Shown in pieces: positions 1-6,778 of a stretch of DNA of 8,110 bases. The stretch spans positions 1 to 8,110 of the forward strand of contig DASYSA010000114.1 of the NCBI GenBank assembly GCA_036003885.1, written 5' to 3'. Position 1 is the first letter of the stretch. Each line of letters starts with the position of its first letter. Below the pieces are notes generated by a model that was given only the letters and a program-made list of their open reading frames with translations, searched no databases and was not told the DNA's origin. Source of the stretch: DASYSA01 sp036003885 (GTDB lineage: Bacteria > Acidobacteriota > Blastocatellia > UBA7656). The position numbers and the translations under genes are program-made.

Positions 1-1
1 A

Positions 2-160
2 GCCAAAGTTGAGGAGCGCATTCGGGAAGATGGAACCCTCATCGACTCGTCGCTTGAGTCAAAGGCTCAGACCTTCTTGAGCGAGCTCATCTGGTTCACG
101 GAAGCCATAACCGCCCGCAAGGAATTGGAGCAACCAAGGGCAAATGAACAGAGCGGGTAG
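2..160 (+). CDS. C-terminal fragment of a possible NADPH-dependent FMN reductase-like protein
   Basis: An open frame enters from the left edge and gives 52 residues before a TAG at 158-160; the start lies outside the window. The fragment is mostly amphipathic helix, with the stretch EDGTLIDSSL followed by a helix containing FLSELIWFTEAI. A 'DG-x-L-x-D' turn followed by a final helix with Trp and Ala-Leu-like residues resembles the C-terminal end of flavodoxin-fold NADPH-dependent FMN reductases (FMN_red family). This is a recollection of family style and no catalytic part is visible. The last dozen residues are polar and probably disordered. A strong hairpin plus T-run (279-302) lies about 120 nt downstream and could end its transcript. 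The reading frame is well supported, but the function is only a guess. Confidence 0.6.
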   Translation, partial: AKVEERIREDGTLIDSSLESKAQTFLSELIWFTEAITARKELEQPRANEQSG

Positions 161-196
161 CAAAGGCTCACGCTTGAGACCGCGGCGGTCGGATGT

Positions 197-342
197 TGCA
201 TACATCTCATTAACACCTCACTTAAGTGAGGTGCCTCGCGGGCGACGGCTGGTCGCCCCTCGGGGATGAAGCGAATCCCCCCAACCTCCCGGTTGGGGTT
301 TTCGCACAGAGTCTCTGAAGTGAGGTTAATGAGATGATTGCC
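197..342. repeat. Nested palindromic, MITE-like element between convergent genes
   Basis: Two outer arms are inverted copies of each other: 203-223 (catctcattaacacctcactt without its last base) and 318-336 (aagtgaggttaatgagatg). They differ only by a 2-nt insertion, and matching bases continue outward to about 197 and 342. The left arm also forms the first half of a perfect 20-bp palindrome at 214-233, so it can fold on itself or pair with the distant right arm. Between the arms are three further hairpins: 240-246 with 252-258, 262-267 with 275-280, and 279-286 with 291-298. A small palindrome lies at 307-317. No coding frame is apparent inside. The layout fits a miniature inverted-repeat element or a structured RNA. 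Short TTGC words flank both ends but are too short to prove a target duplication. Confidence 0.6.
279..302 (+). terminator. Rho-independent terminator reading rightward
   Basis: An 8-bp perfect stem (279-286 with 291-298) with a 4-nt loop is followed at once by four T residues. It lies downstream of the gene ending at 160 and faces the convergent oxidoreductase gene ending at 365. There is no T-run on the opposite strand, so it should act on rightward transcripts. The T-run is short, so strength is uncertain. Confidence 0.6.
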
Positions 343-364
343 ATGGTTCCGAAGGTTGGGATAT

Positions 365-1399
365 CTAGCCTGGCGGTCGATAAGTGCCGGCGACTTTGAC
401 GAGCTGCTTACCGACGTTTCTCCCTTTCAACATCGCTATGAATGCTCGGGGCGCGTTCTCGAGCCCATCCTCAATATCTTCACGGTACTTCAACTTCCCC
501 TCGCGTAGCCATGCAGCCATTTGCTTCAAGCCTTCTTCGAAGCGATTTGCGAATTGAGATACTAAGAAGCCTTCCGCCCTCGCCTGTTTTACCAGCAGCG
601 ATCGGAGAATCATTCGAGGTCCCATCTCCGGCTGTTCCACGTTGTACTGAGATATCTGGCCGCAGACCGCAATCCTGGCATTCGTGTTGATCAATCCAAA
701 CACCGCATCCGTGATTGCCCCGCCCACGTTGTCAAAGTACGCATCGATGCCTCTGGGACACAGCTCCTTCAGCTTCGCATAGTAGTCGTCGACCGTCTTG
801 TAGTTGAACGCCGCATCGAAACCCAACTCGCCGGTGAGATAGTTCACCTTGTCGTCGCCGCCCGCTATGCCGACAACCCGGCAGCCTTTGATTCTTGCGA
901 TCTGGCCCACGAGTGAGCCCACGGCTCCCGCTGCTCCTGAGACCACCACGGTCTCTCCTCGCTGCGGATTGCAGATGTCCAACAATCCAAAGTAAGCAGT
1001 CAGACCGGGCATACCCAGAATTCCCAACGCGGTCGGTATTGGCGCGAGACTCCCGTCTATCGTCCTAACCCCGGTGCCGTTCGAAATCGCATATTCTTGC
1101 CAGCCGAACGGACCAACGACCAGGTCGCTCTGTTGAAATCGAGGATTCCTGGACTCGATGACGCTGCCCACCGCTCCGCCAACCATCACCTCTCCAATCT
1201 TCACCGCGGGCGCATAGGATTCAGCATCATTCATCCGGCCGCGCATGTAGGGATCGACCGACAAGAACCAAATGGCTACCAGGATCTGCCCATCCTGGAG
1301 ATCAAAAGAGATGGGGGATTCAACAAGTTTGAAATCGGACTCTTTCGGATAACCGCTGGGACGCGCCGCCAGCGTAATCTGTCTGTTCATTGTCGTCAT
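365..1399 (-). CDS. NADP-dependent zinc-free MDR oxidoreductase, CurA/YncB-like
   Basis: The 344-residue cytoplasmic enzyme belongs to the zinc-independent medium-chain reductase group that includes E. coli curcumin reductase CurA and leukotriene B4 12-hydroxydehydrogenases. These use NADPH to reduce the alpha,beta double bond of enones. An N-terminal ADH_N_2-type domain carries the family signature SVDPYMRGRM (residues 47-56) and GMPGLTAYFGL (129-139). The Rossmann domain has the glycine-rich motif AAGAVGS (156-162) and DNVGG (223-227). The C-terminal DGLENAPRAFIAMLKG (311-326) is typical of the family. No zinc-binding Cys/His cluster is seen. The start at 1399 is chosen because GGAGGAG lies 5 nt upstream and the length matches CurA (345 residues). 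The frame stays open upstream to 1801, but that extension has no family character and overlaps the neighbour antisense. The true substrate is unknown. Confidence 0.93.
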   Translation of the reverse strand: MTTMNRQITLAARPSGYPKESDFKLVESPISFDLQDGQILVAIWFLSVDPYMRGRMNDAESYAPAVKIGEVMVGGAVGSVIESRNPRFQQSDLVVGPFGWQEYAISNGTGVRTIDGSLAPIPTALGILGMPGLTAYFGLLDICNPQRGETVVVSGAAGAVGSLVGQIARIKGCRVVGIAGGDDKVNYLTGELGFDAAFNYKTVDDYYAKLKELCPRGIDAYFDNVGGAITDAVFGLINTNARIAVCGQISQYNVEQPEMGPRMILRSLLVKQARAEGFLVSQFANRFEEGLKQMAAWLREGKLKYREDIEDGLENAPRAFIAMLKGRNVGKQLVKVAGTYRPPG

Positions 1400-1599
1400 C
1401 GCATCTCCTCCCTGGCCGGCGAATACATTAACCGATGTCAGTGTATTCCGAACAGTCCAGCGCATAAACTCTCCCGCGCTCGAGTGCACATTTTCCGACC
1501 AAACCTCTCCCGCCCGCGTCATATAAGGCGTCGAAGGTCTTTCGAGCGGAGTCCTCCCTCCCTCATGCTCGAAGCCGAATCCAATAGGAGACTTCAAAC
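1400..1599. other. Divergent intergenic region
   Basis: This 200-nt spacer separates the divergent starts of the oxidoreductase and the small cysteine-rich gene, so it should hold both promoters. A -10-like TATAAG lies at 1522-1527 on the plus strand, about 75 nt before the small gene's ATG, but no convincing -35 box is at the right distance. On the minus strand I find no promoter I would defend. No other structure is evident. Confidence 0.45.
1405..1411 (-). promoter_or_regulatory. Shine-Dalgarno site that fixes the oxidoreductase start
   Basis: GGAGGAG on the minus strand sits 5 nt before the ATG at 1399. It favours this ATG over the in-frame ATG three codons later (1390) and over any start in the long upstream open frame. 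Confidence 0.8.
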
Positions 1600-1824
1600 A
1601 TGAAAAAGCTGGCATTGCTTGTCGTGACGCTCGTGTTTTGCCTGGGGACGTTCTTCTCGACTCAGGCTTCTTTGGCTGACGGACGTGACTGCGTAAGGCG
1701 TTGCCATGAAGAGGCCAAACAGGCGCGTCAGAGATGCAGGAATCTGCCTCCTCCGGAACGTGAGAGGTGCTTACGTGAAGTGAGGGAGCGCTTCGAGGCA
1801 TGTGTCAGGGCTTGTAGGCACTGA
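1600..1824 (+). CDS. Small secreted cysteine-rich helical-hairpin protein, unknown function
   Basis: This 74-residue protein is preceded by AGGAG at 1586-1590, 9 nt before the ATG. Residues 1-26 form a Sec signal peptide: MKK, a hydrophobic core, then ASLA before D27 as the likely cleavage site. The mature part of about 48 residues is rich in Arg and Glu and has six cysteines at 31, 35, 46, 57, 68 and 72, i.e. C-x3-C-x10-C-x10-C-x10-C-x3-C. All three nested pairs (31/72, 35/68, 46/57) share one midpoint, in the PPP turn at 50-52. CVRRC at the start is echoed by CVRAC at the end. This suggests two antiparallel helices stapled by three disulfides, similar in outline to CX3C helical hairpins such as alpha-hairpinins. 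I do not recognise a named family. Signal peptide, ribosome site and cysteine pattern together argue for a real gene. Confidence 0.82.
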   Translation: MKKLALLVVTLVFCLGTFFSTQASLADGRDCVRRCHEEAKQARQRCRNLPPPERERCLREVRERFEACVRACRH

Positions 1825-1962
1825 CAACTCCAGAACCCTCTCAGGTCGTGTTTTCTTATCTCCCCACTTTTTTCCTTCTCAACGGACCGCTCGATCAGAG
1901 CAGGGTGGGTCGAAGTGACGAGAGAGCTGGGACTATCGCGGCCTCTGCCGGTTGCCAATCAC
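1825..1962. other. Convergent intergenic region, no clear terminator
   Basis: This spacer separates the 3' ends of the small cysteine-rich gene (plus) and the DUF1501 gene (minus). A T-rich stretch lies near 1867-1873, but no strong hairpin precedes it on the plus strand. Only 4-bp stems are visible on the minus strand, and none has a following T-run. Confidence 0.4.
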
Positions 1963-3435
1963 TCAAGCTAACGCCTTATTCACGACCTCACCCTGGACAT
2001 CGGTGAGCCTGAAGTGCCGTCCCTGGAACTTGAACGTAAGTCGTTTATGATCCACCCCGAGACAGTGCAGGATCGTCGCCTGCAGATCGTGCACGTGAAC
2101 GGGGTCTGCGACGATGTTGTATGAATAGTCATCGGTCTCGCCCAGAGTGAATCCACGTTTGATGCCTGCGCCTGCGACCCACATCGTGAAGCAACGGGGG
2201 TGGTGGTCGCGGCCGTAGTTGTTGTCGGTGAGCTTGCCCTGACAGTAGACTGTGCGGCCAAACTCTCCACCCCAGACTACGAGGGTATCGTCGAGCAGAC
2301 CGCGCTGCTTCAAGTCCATTACAAGCGCCGCCGACGCCTGATCCGTTCCCTTGCATTGCAGGGCGAGATCGCGGGGGAGGTCGTTGTGCTGGTCCCAGCC
2401 TCGATGGTAGAGCTGTATGAACCGGACATTCCTCTCAGCAAGCCGCCGCGCGAGCAGACAATTTGCCGCGTACGTTCCGGGCTTGCGCGAGTCGGGGCCG
2501 TACATATCGAACACGTGGTCGGGCTCTTTTGAGAGGTCCATTAAGTCCGGAACCGAGGTTTGCATTCGATAAGCCATTTCATATTGAGCGATGCGGGTTT
2601 CGATCTCCGGATCGCCGTAGGACTCGGACTTGAGTTTATCGAGCTTCACCACTGCGTCGAGCATCTGGCGGCGCGTCGTCTTGCTGATTCCGGGCGGATC
2701 GGTGAGGTAGAGCACCGGCTCTCCGCTCCCGCGAAAGCGCACGCCTTGATAGCTCGACGGCAGGAAGCCGCTCCCCCACAGGCGCGAGAAGAGAGGCTGA
2801 TCGGTGTTGATTGCGTTTGCGACCGACAGCAAAACGACGAAGGAAGGCAAGTTCTGGTTTTCGCTTCCCAGACCATAGCTGACCCACGATCCCAGGCTTG
2901 GCCGCCCGGGCTGCTGGCTTCCGGTTTGGATGAATGTGATCGCCGGATCGTGATTGATAGCTTCGGTGTTGACGGTCCTGATAATGGTGATTTCGTCGAC
3001 TATCCTGGCGGTGTGGGGCAGCAACTCGCTCAGCCAGGTGCCGGACTCTCCGTGCTGGCCGAATTTGAAGAGCGAGTTGACTACAGGAAAGGAACTCTGG
3101 CCGGAAGTCATGCCTGTGATGCGTTGGCCCATGCGAACCGAATCGGGCAACTCAGAGCTGTGATAGCGCTGGAGCTTCGGCTTGTAGTCGAAGAGATCGA
3201 TCTGCGAAGGCGCCCCCGACTGATGCAGGAAGATAACGCGTTTTGCTTTGGGGGGGAAGTGGGGAAGTCCAACCAGTGCGCCAGTCTTTGGGTCTCTGTT
3301 CGACTCAGTGTCGGAGGCGGCGAAGATGGGCGGCTCTAATAATGATGCGAGTGCGGCGACACCGATGCCGGAACTTGCGAGCCCGAACAGTTGGCGGCGG
3401 GTTAAGGTGAGTTCAAGTTCTCGTTCTAAGTCCAT
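1963..3435 (-). CDS. Tat-exported DUF1501 family protein
   Basis: This 490-residue protein of the DUF1501 family (PF07394) is distantly related to the alkaline phosphatase/sulfatase fold; its enzyme activity is not established. The N-terminus has a twin-arginine signal, TRRQLFGLASSG (12-23), followed by a hydrophobic stretch to about residue 40, so export of a folded, perhaps metal-loaded protein is likely. Family motifs in order are HQSGAPSQIDLFDYKP (71-86), GWDQHND (346-352), GGEFGRT (389-395), GRDHHP (408-413) and HDLQATIL (449-456). The His, Asp and Glu residues in these are the likely metal or active-site ligands. The start at 3435 has GAGAGG 4 nt upstream. It is the last gene of the minus-strand operon, 134 nt after the DUF1553 cytochrome with which this family is very commonly paired. 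Length and motifs look intact. Confidence 0.93.
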   Translation of the reverse strand: MDLERELELTLTRRQLFGLASSGIGVAALASLLEPPIFAASDTESNRDPKTGALVGLPHFPPKAKRVIFLHQSGAPSQIDLFDYKPKLQRYHSSELPDSVRMGQRITGMTSGQSSFPVVNSLFKFGQHGESGTWLSELLPHTARIVDEITIIRTVNTEAINHDPAITFIQTGSQQPGRPSLGSWVSYGLGSENQNLPSFVVLLSVANAINTDQPLFSRLWGSGFLPSSYQGVRFRGSGEPVLYLTDPPGISKTTRRQMLDAVVKLDKLKSESYGDPEIETRIAQYEMAYRMQTSVPDLMDLSKEPDHVFDMYGPDSRKPGTYAANCLLARRLAERNVRFIQLYHRGWDQHNDLPRDLALQCKGTDQASAALVMDLKQRGLLDDTLVVWGGEFGRTVYCQGKLTDNNYGRDHHPRCFTMWVAGAGIKRGFTLGETDDYSYNIVADPVHVHDLQATILHCLGVDHKRLTFKFQGRHFRLTDVQGEVVNKALA

Positions 3436-3465
3436 AAAGCCTCTCGCTTGGCAGACCCTGGGTAC

Positions 3466-3482
3466 GCACGCTTCCAGCGTGC
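3466..3482 (-). repeat. Hairpin upstream of the DUF1501 gene, possible dispersed repeat
   Basis: A perfect 6-bp stem (3466-3471 with 3477-3482) encloses a 5-nt loop. In the transcript it lies between the G-tract array and the DUF1501 ribosome site at 3440-3445, about 20 nt from that site. There is no T-run, so it is not a standard terminator. The compact GC hairpin in a spacer resembles REP-type dispersed repeats, but copy number cannot be judged here. Confidence 0.5.
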
Positions 3483-3510
3483 TGGCATTACATTAATGTC
3501 CAGTCAAAGT

Positions 3511-3563
3511 CCCCTGACCCCCGGTCCCTGACCCCTGGCCCCCGGTCCCTGACCCCTGGCCCC
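3511..3563 (-). repeat. 21-bp tandem repeat forming a regular G-tract array (G-quadruplex potential)
   Basis: Two perfect 21-bp copies lie at 3519-3539 and 3540-3560, with partial units on both sides. Read on the minus strand, which is the sense strand of the flanking genes, there are eight runs of three to five G (3511-3514, 3518-3522, 3526-3528, 3532-3535, 3539-3543, 3547-3549, 3553-3556, 3560-3563). Each is separated by exactly three bases. This satisfies the canonical G-quadruplex rule twice over. The array begins 6 nt after the cytochrome stop codon, so it should lie in the operon mRNA ahead of the DUF1501 gene. Confidence 0.8.
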
Positions 3564-3569
3564 TGACAC

Positions 3570-6500
3570 CTACTCTTTGGTTATCGTCTCGTCCAGATTC
3601 AATATCGCGCTTGCCACCGTTGTCCACGCCGCGACCTCGGAGGCATCCAGCTTCTCGTCCCACTTCGACTGGCCAACACCGAGCAGTTCGAGCGCAGACT
3701 TCTTGTTTCGACGATAATTAGCGAGCTGCTTCTGCAATAGATCGCGCAGCACTCGAATCTCCTCCGACGAAGGCTTTCTCGCTGTTGCCTGCCGAAATAC
3801 GAAGCTCATTCGGCTCGGGACATCTTTTCCGCCTTCGATCAGCGTCCGCTGAGCAAGAGTCCGAGCAGCTTCTATATAGGTCGGATCGTTCATCAACACG
3901 AGTGCCTGCAACGGTGTATTCGTGAGCGTTCTGCGTGCCGTGCACTTCTCGCGGTCCGGCGCGTCGAAGGTCGCGAGCTGAGGCGGAGGCACCGTGCGCT
4001 TCCAGAACGTGTACATGCTGCGACGATAGAGGTTCTTGCCCGTGCTCTGAGTGTATGACTGAGCGGAGAAGCCATCCCCGAACGCCATCTCGTCCCACAA
4101 GCCTTTAGGCTGATAAGGGAAGACTCCGGGACCGCCGATTTCTGAATTCAACAGGCCGCTTATGGCTAAAGCATTGTCGCGAACCATCTCGGCGGGCAGG
4201 CGGAATCGAGGTCCGCGCCCGAGCAGTCGATTCTCGGGATCTCTCTCGAGTAATTCGCGTGTCACTCTCGACGACTGGCGATATGTCGCGGAAGTGACGA
4301 TCAGACGCTGCATCCCGCGAGTGTCCCAGCCGGTGCGAATGAATTCAGTTGCAAGCCAGTCCAGCAGTTCAGGATGAACCGGCGGCTCACCCTGAGAGCC
4401 GAAATTCTCGGACGTCTTCACGATGCCGAGGCCGAAATACATCTGCCAGTAACGATTGACCGCAACGCGTGCGGTGAGAGGATGCGAGGGGCTCACCAGC
4501 CACTTCGCGAGGGTGAGGCGATTGGGCGGGGCCTCTCTTGGCAAAGGGGATAACGCCGCCGGGACGCCCGGCGTCACCTTCTCGGTCTTGTTGCGGTAGT
4601 CACCTCTCGCCAACACAAAGGTGTCGCGCGGCTTTTCCAACTCGCCCATCACCATCACGGTTGGGATCGCCTTTTCGAGATCGTCCTTCTGCTTTCTCAA
4701 GCTGTTCAGCTCAACATAGTGTTTCTTCAGAGCTTCGGCCGCCTCGTAGGTGAGGAAGTAGTTGCGAACGCGGGCGGCATCTTCTTTCGATCGCTTTCCA
4801 AAGACACCGGAGAGGATCGTCTGAATGGGATAATGAATCGCAAGCTGCTGAATCTCATCCTCTGTCAGCTCGCGGTTGTAGAATCGCAGGTCATCGATGC
4901 TGCCTTTGAAGGGTCTGCCAGTCAGCTTGTCGCCGATCTGCAGTTCGGCATTCGTCCTGATCGAGCCGGTGAGCGTGTCCTGTACCACCTCAGTGTTGTA
5001 GGGTTTTCCGTCAATGTAGAGTTTCAGCCCCGCAGCTTTGCCTGATCCGTCGTAGATGAGCGCGAGATGGTACCAGTCGCCAAGGTTGAGTCGCTTCGTG
5101 GTTCTGATCTGGATTGCGTCATCGGGCCAGCGCGAAATCAGCCTGATCGTAAGATGCGCGGCCCGCCTCTGTATGCCGACAAGCTCGAGGTCATCGAACA
5201 GGAATTCGTAGCCACGGCGGCTCTCCGAACTGTCGATCTTCTGGAACGCCGAGATTGGAGTGTTGCTGCTTGCCCGCACCCAGACAGCCATGCTGGATCG
5301 ATCCGAGCGTTCGAACGCGCCCACGTTGCCAAAGCTCACCTGCGTATCTCCATCGAAACTGACGGCCCTGCCTACCTGCCCAGTCCCAAACGTCGGATCG
5401 CCTTTGATTGTCCTTCCATGTTGATAGCCACCTGAACCATCCGAGAAACTGCCGTCGAGCTCATAATGAGCAGTCAGTCCGTCGCGTGGAGCTGCGGCCA
5501 TTTTGGCGATGAAGCCTTTCTCCCATTCATCCTGGGGCGGCATCACCACTGAATCCGCGAGCGCCTCCTCTTCAGCTTTGATTCCGGCGTTCAATTCATC
5601 GAGCCGGCTCTTCTGCTGTGGCGATGGCAGGGGCATAAATGGCTTTGCATTGCCCGTTCTTCCATCAAGACCCTCCTCGGGTACGGTGTTGAAGAAGGCG
5701 AAGAACTGGTAGAACTCCTTCTGCGTGATCGGATCGTATTTGTGGTTGTGACAGCGGGCACAGCCCAGGGTCGTAGCCATCCACACATTAGAGGTCGTCT
5801 CCAGTCGATCGACCACGTATTCGACCTGGTACTCTTCCGGGATGGCGCCGCCTTCATAATTGATCATGTGGTTCCGGTTGAATCCGGAAGCAATCTTCTG
5901 CTCCAGCGTGGCGTCCGGCAACAGATCTCCTGCCAACTGCTCGACGGTGAACTTGTCGAAGGGGAGGTTCCGATTGAATGCATTGATTACCCAGTCGCGC
6001 CAGCGCCACATATCCCGGTGGCTGTCGATATGATAACCGTGAGTGTCCGCGTAGCGAGCCAGATCCAGCCACTGCATCGCCATTCGCTCGCCGTACCGCG
6101 GGGAACTCAGTAGCTGGTCGACGCGCTTCTCATAGGCATCAGGTGAATCGTCTTTCAGAAAGGAGTCGATCTCGGCCGGAGTGGGGGGAAGGCCAGTCAG
6201 GTCGAAAGAGACGCGGCGAAGCAAGGTGACCTTGTCGGCTTCCGAAGACGGTTTCAGTCCTTCTCGTTCGAGCCTGGCGAGCACGAAATTGTCGATCGGA
6301 TTGCGAACCCACGCCGGCGACTTGACGGCTGGAAGGTCGGGGCGGATCGGCGCGACATAAGCCCAGTGGGTTTCCCACCGGGCGCCTTCGTCAACCCACC
6401 TCCGCAAAAGATCGATCTGCTTGTCGGTCAGGCTGCGTCCGGAATATGCCGGCGGCATCCGCATCTCGGAAGTGGGCGCGGTTATTCGCTGGATCAAGCG

Positions 6501-6764
6501 GCTCTTCTGCGAGTCACCCGGAACTATCACACCCTGTTTTGCGAATGCGCCTTCCTTAGTATCGAAGCGCAGTTCGGCCATTCGCTGCCCGGCGTCGGGG
6601 CCGTGGCAGGCGAAACAGGTATCGGAGAGAATTGGACGTATATCGCGGTCGAAGTCGATGGCTTTTGCCGCCTGGGCTTGTGCCACGTTCGGCTTCGCCA
6701 GGACGAGATAAGAGGCGCCCGCGACCGAAACCGCGACGAAAATCAGAAGGACTCCACGCCTCAC
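3570..6764 (-). CDS. Exported c-type cytochrome with PSCyt1, DUF1549, LamG and DUF1553 domains
   Basis: This 1064-residue protein has the planctomycete-type cytochrome architecture. Residues 1-30 form a Sec signal peptide (MRRG, then a hydrophobic core, then AQA). PSCyt1 (about 36-130) has a heme-binding CFACH at 50-54 and a possible axial Met in MRMPP (101-105). DUF1549/PSCyt2 (about 153-360) ends in a second CXXCH, CARCHNHKYDP (335-345). A LamG/concanavalin-like domain spans about 428-640 (AHYELDGSF to IDDLRFYNREL) and may bind sugar. A helical linker precedes DUF1553/PSD1 (about 745-1045), with RLTLAKWLVSPSHPLTARVAVNR in its first part and TNTPLQALVLMNDP (948-961). The start is GTG at 6762-6764, supported by GAGGT 6 nt upstream. 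It lies 14 nt after the PPOX gene and precedes the DUF1501 gene. It is likely periplasmic; the redox partner and substrate are unknown. Confidence 0.94.
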   Translation of the reverse strand: MRRGVLLIFVAVSVAGASYLVLAKPNVAQAQAAKAIDFDRDIRPILSDTCFACHGPDAGQRMAELRFDTKEGAFAKQGVIVPGDSQKSRLIQRITAPTSEMRMPPAYSGRSLTDKQIDLLRRWVDEGARWETHWAYVAPIRPDLPAVKSPAWVRNPIDNFVLARLEREGLKPSSEADKVTLLRRVSFDLTGLPPTPAEIDSFLKDDSPDAYEKRVDQLLSSPRYGERMAMQWLDLARYADTHGYHIDSHRDMWRWRDWVINAFNRNLPFDKFTVEQLAGDLLPDATLEQKIASGFNRNHMINYEGGAIPEEYQVEYVVDRLETTSNVWMATTLGCARCHNHKYDPITQKEFYQFFAFFNTVPEEGLDGRTGNAKPFMPLPSPQQKSRLDELNAGIKAEEEALADSVVMPPQDEWEKGFIAKMAAAPRDGLTAHYELDGSFSDGSGGYQHGRTIKGDPTFGTGQVGRAVSFDGDTQVSFGNVGAFERSDRSSMAVWVRASSNTPISAFQKIDSSESRRGYEFLFDDLELVGIQRRAAHLTIRLISRWPDDAIQIRTTKRLNLGDWYHLALIYDGSGKAAGLKLYIDGKPYNTEVVQDTLTGSIRTNAELQIGDKLTGRPFKGSIDDLRFYNRELTEDEIQQLAIHYPIQTILSGVFGKRSKEDAARVRNYFLTYEAAEALKKHYVELNSLRKQKDDLEKAIPTVMVMGELEKPRDTFVLARGDYRNKTEKVTPGVPAALSPLPREAPPNRLTLAKWLVSPSHPLTARVAVNRYWQMYFGLGIVKTSENFGSQGEPPVHPELLDWLATEFIRTGWDTRGMQRLIVTSATYRQSSRVTRELLERDPENRLLGRGPRFRLPAEMVRDNALAISGLLNSEIGGPGVFPYQPKGLWDEMAFGDGFSAQSYTQSTGKNLYRRSMYTFWKRTVPPPQLATFDAPDREKCTARRTLTNTPLQALVLMNDPTYIEAARTLAQRTLIEGGKDVPSRMSFVFRQATARKPSSEEIRVLRDLLQKQLANYRRNKKSALELLGVGQSKWDEKLDASEVAAWTTVASAILNLDETITKE

Positions 6765-6770
6765 GTTGCT

Positions 6771-6775
6771 ACCTC
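6771..6775 (-). promoter_or_regulatory. Shine-Dalgarno site supporting a GTG start
   Basis: GAGGT on the minus strand lies 6 nt before the GTG at 6764, inside the 14-nt gap after the upstream stop codon. It supports the GTG start of the cytochrome gene; no ATG is available nearby ahead of the signal peptide. Confidence 0.7.
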
Positions 6776-6778
6776 AAG

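Noticed and set aside
196..343. TTGC words as target-site duplication of the palindromic element
   Set aside because: Four matching bases are expected often by chance, and the words also fit the extended inverted repeat, so no insertion claim is made from them.
1097..1603. Plus-strand open frame of 168 codons
   Set aside because: It is mostly antisense to the well-supported oxidoreductase, has no recognisable domain, and its composition is that of a shadow frame.
1400..1801. N-terminal extension of the oxidoreductase frame
   Set aside because: The ATG at 1399 has a strong ribosome site and gives the normal family length. The extension has no family similarity and overlaps the small secreted gene antisense.
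2560..3339. Plus-strand open frame of 259 codons
   Set aside because: It lies fully antisense to the DUF1501 gene, whose motifs are intact; it has no recognisable domain and reflects high GC in the third codon position.
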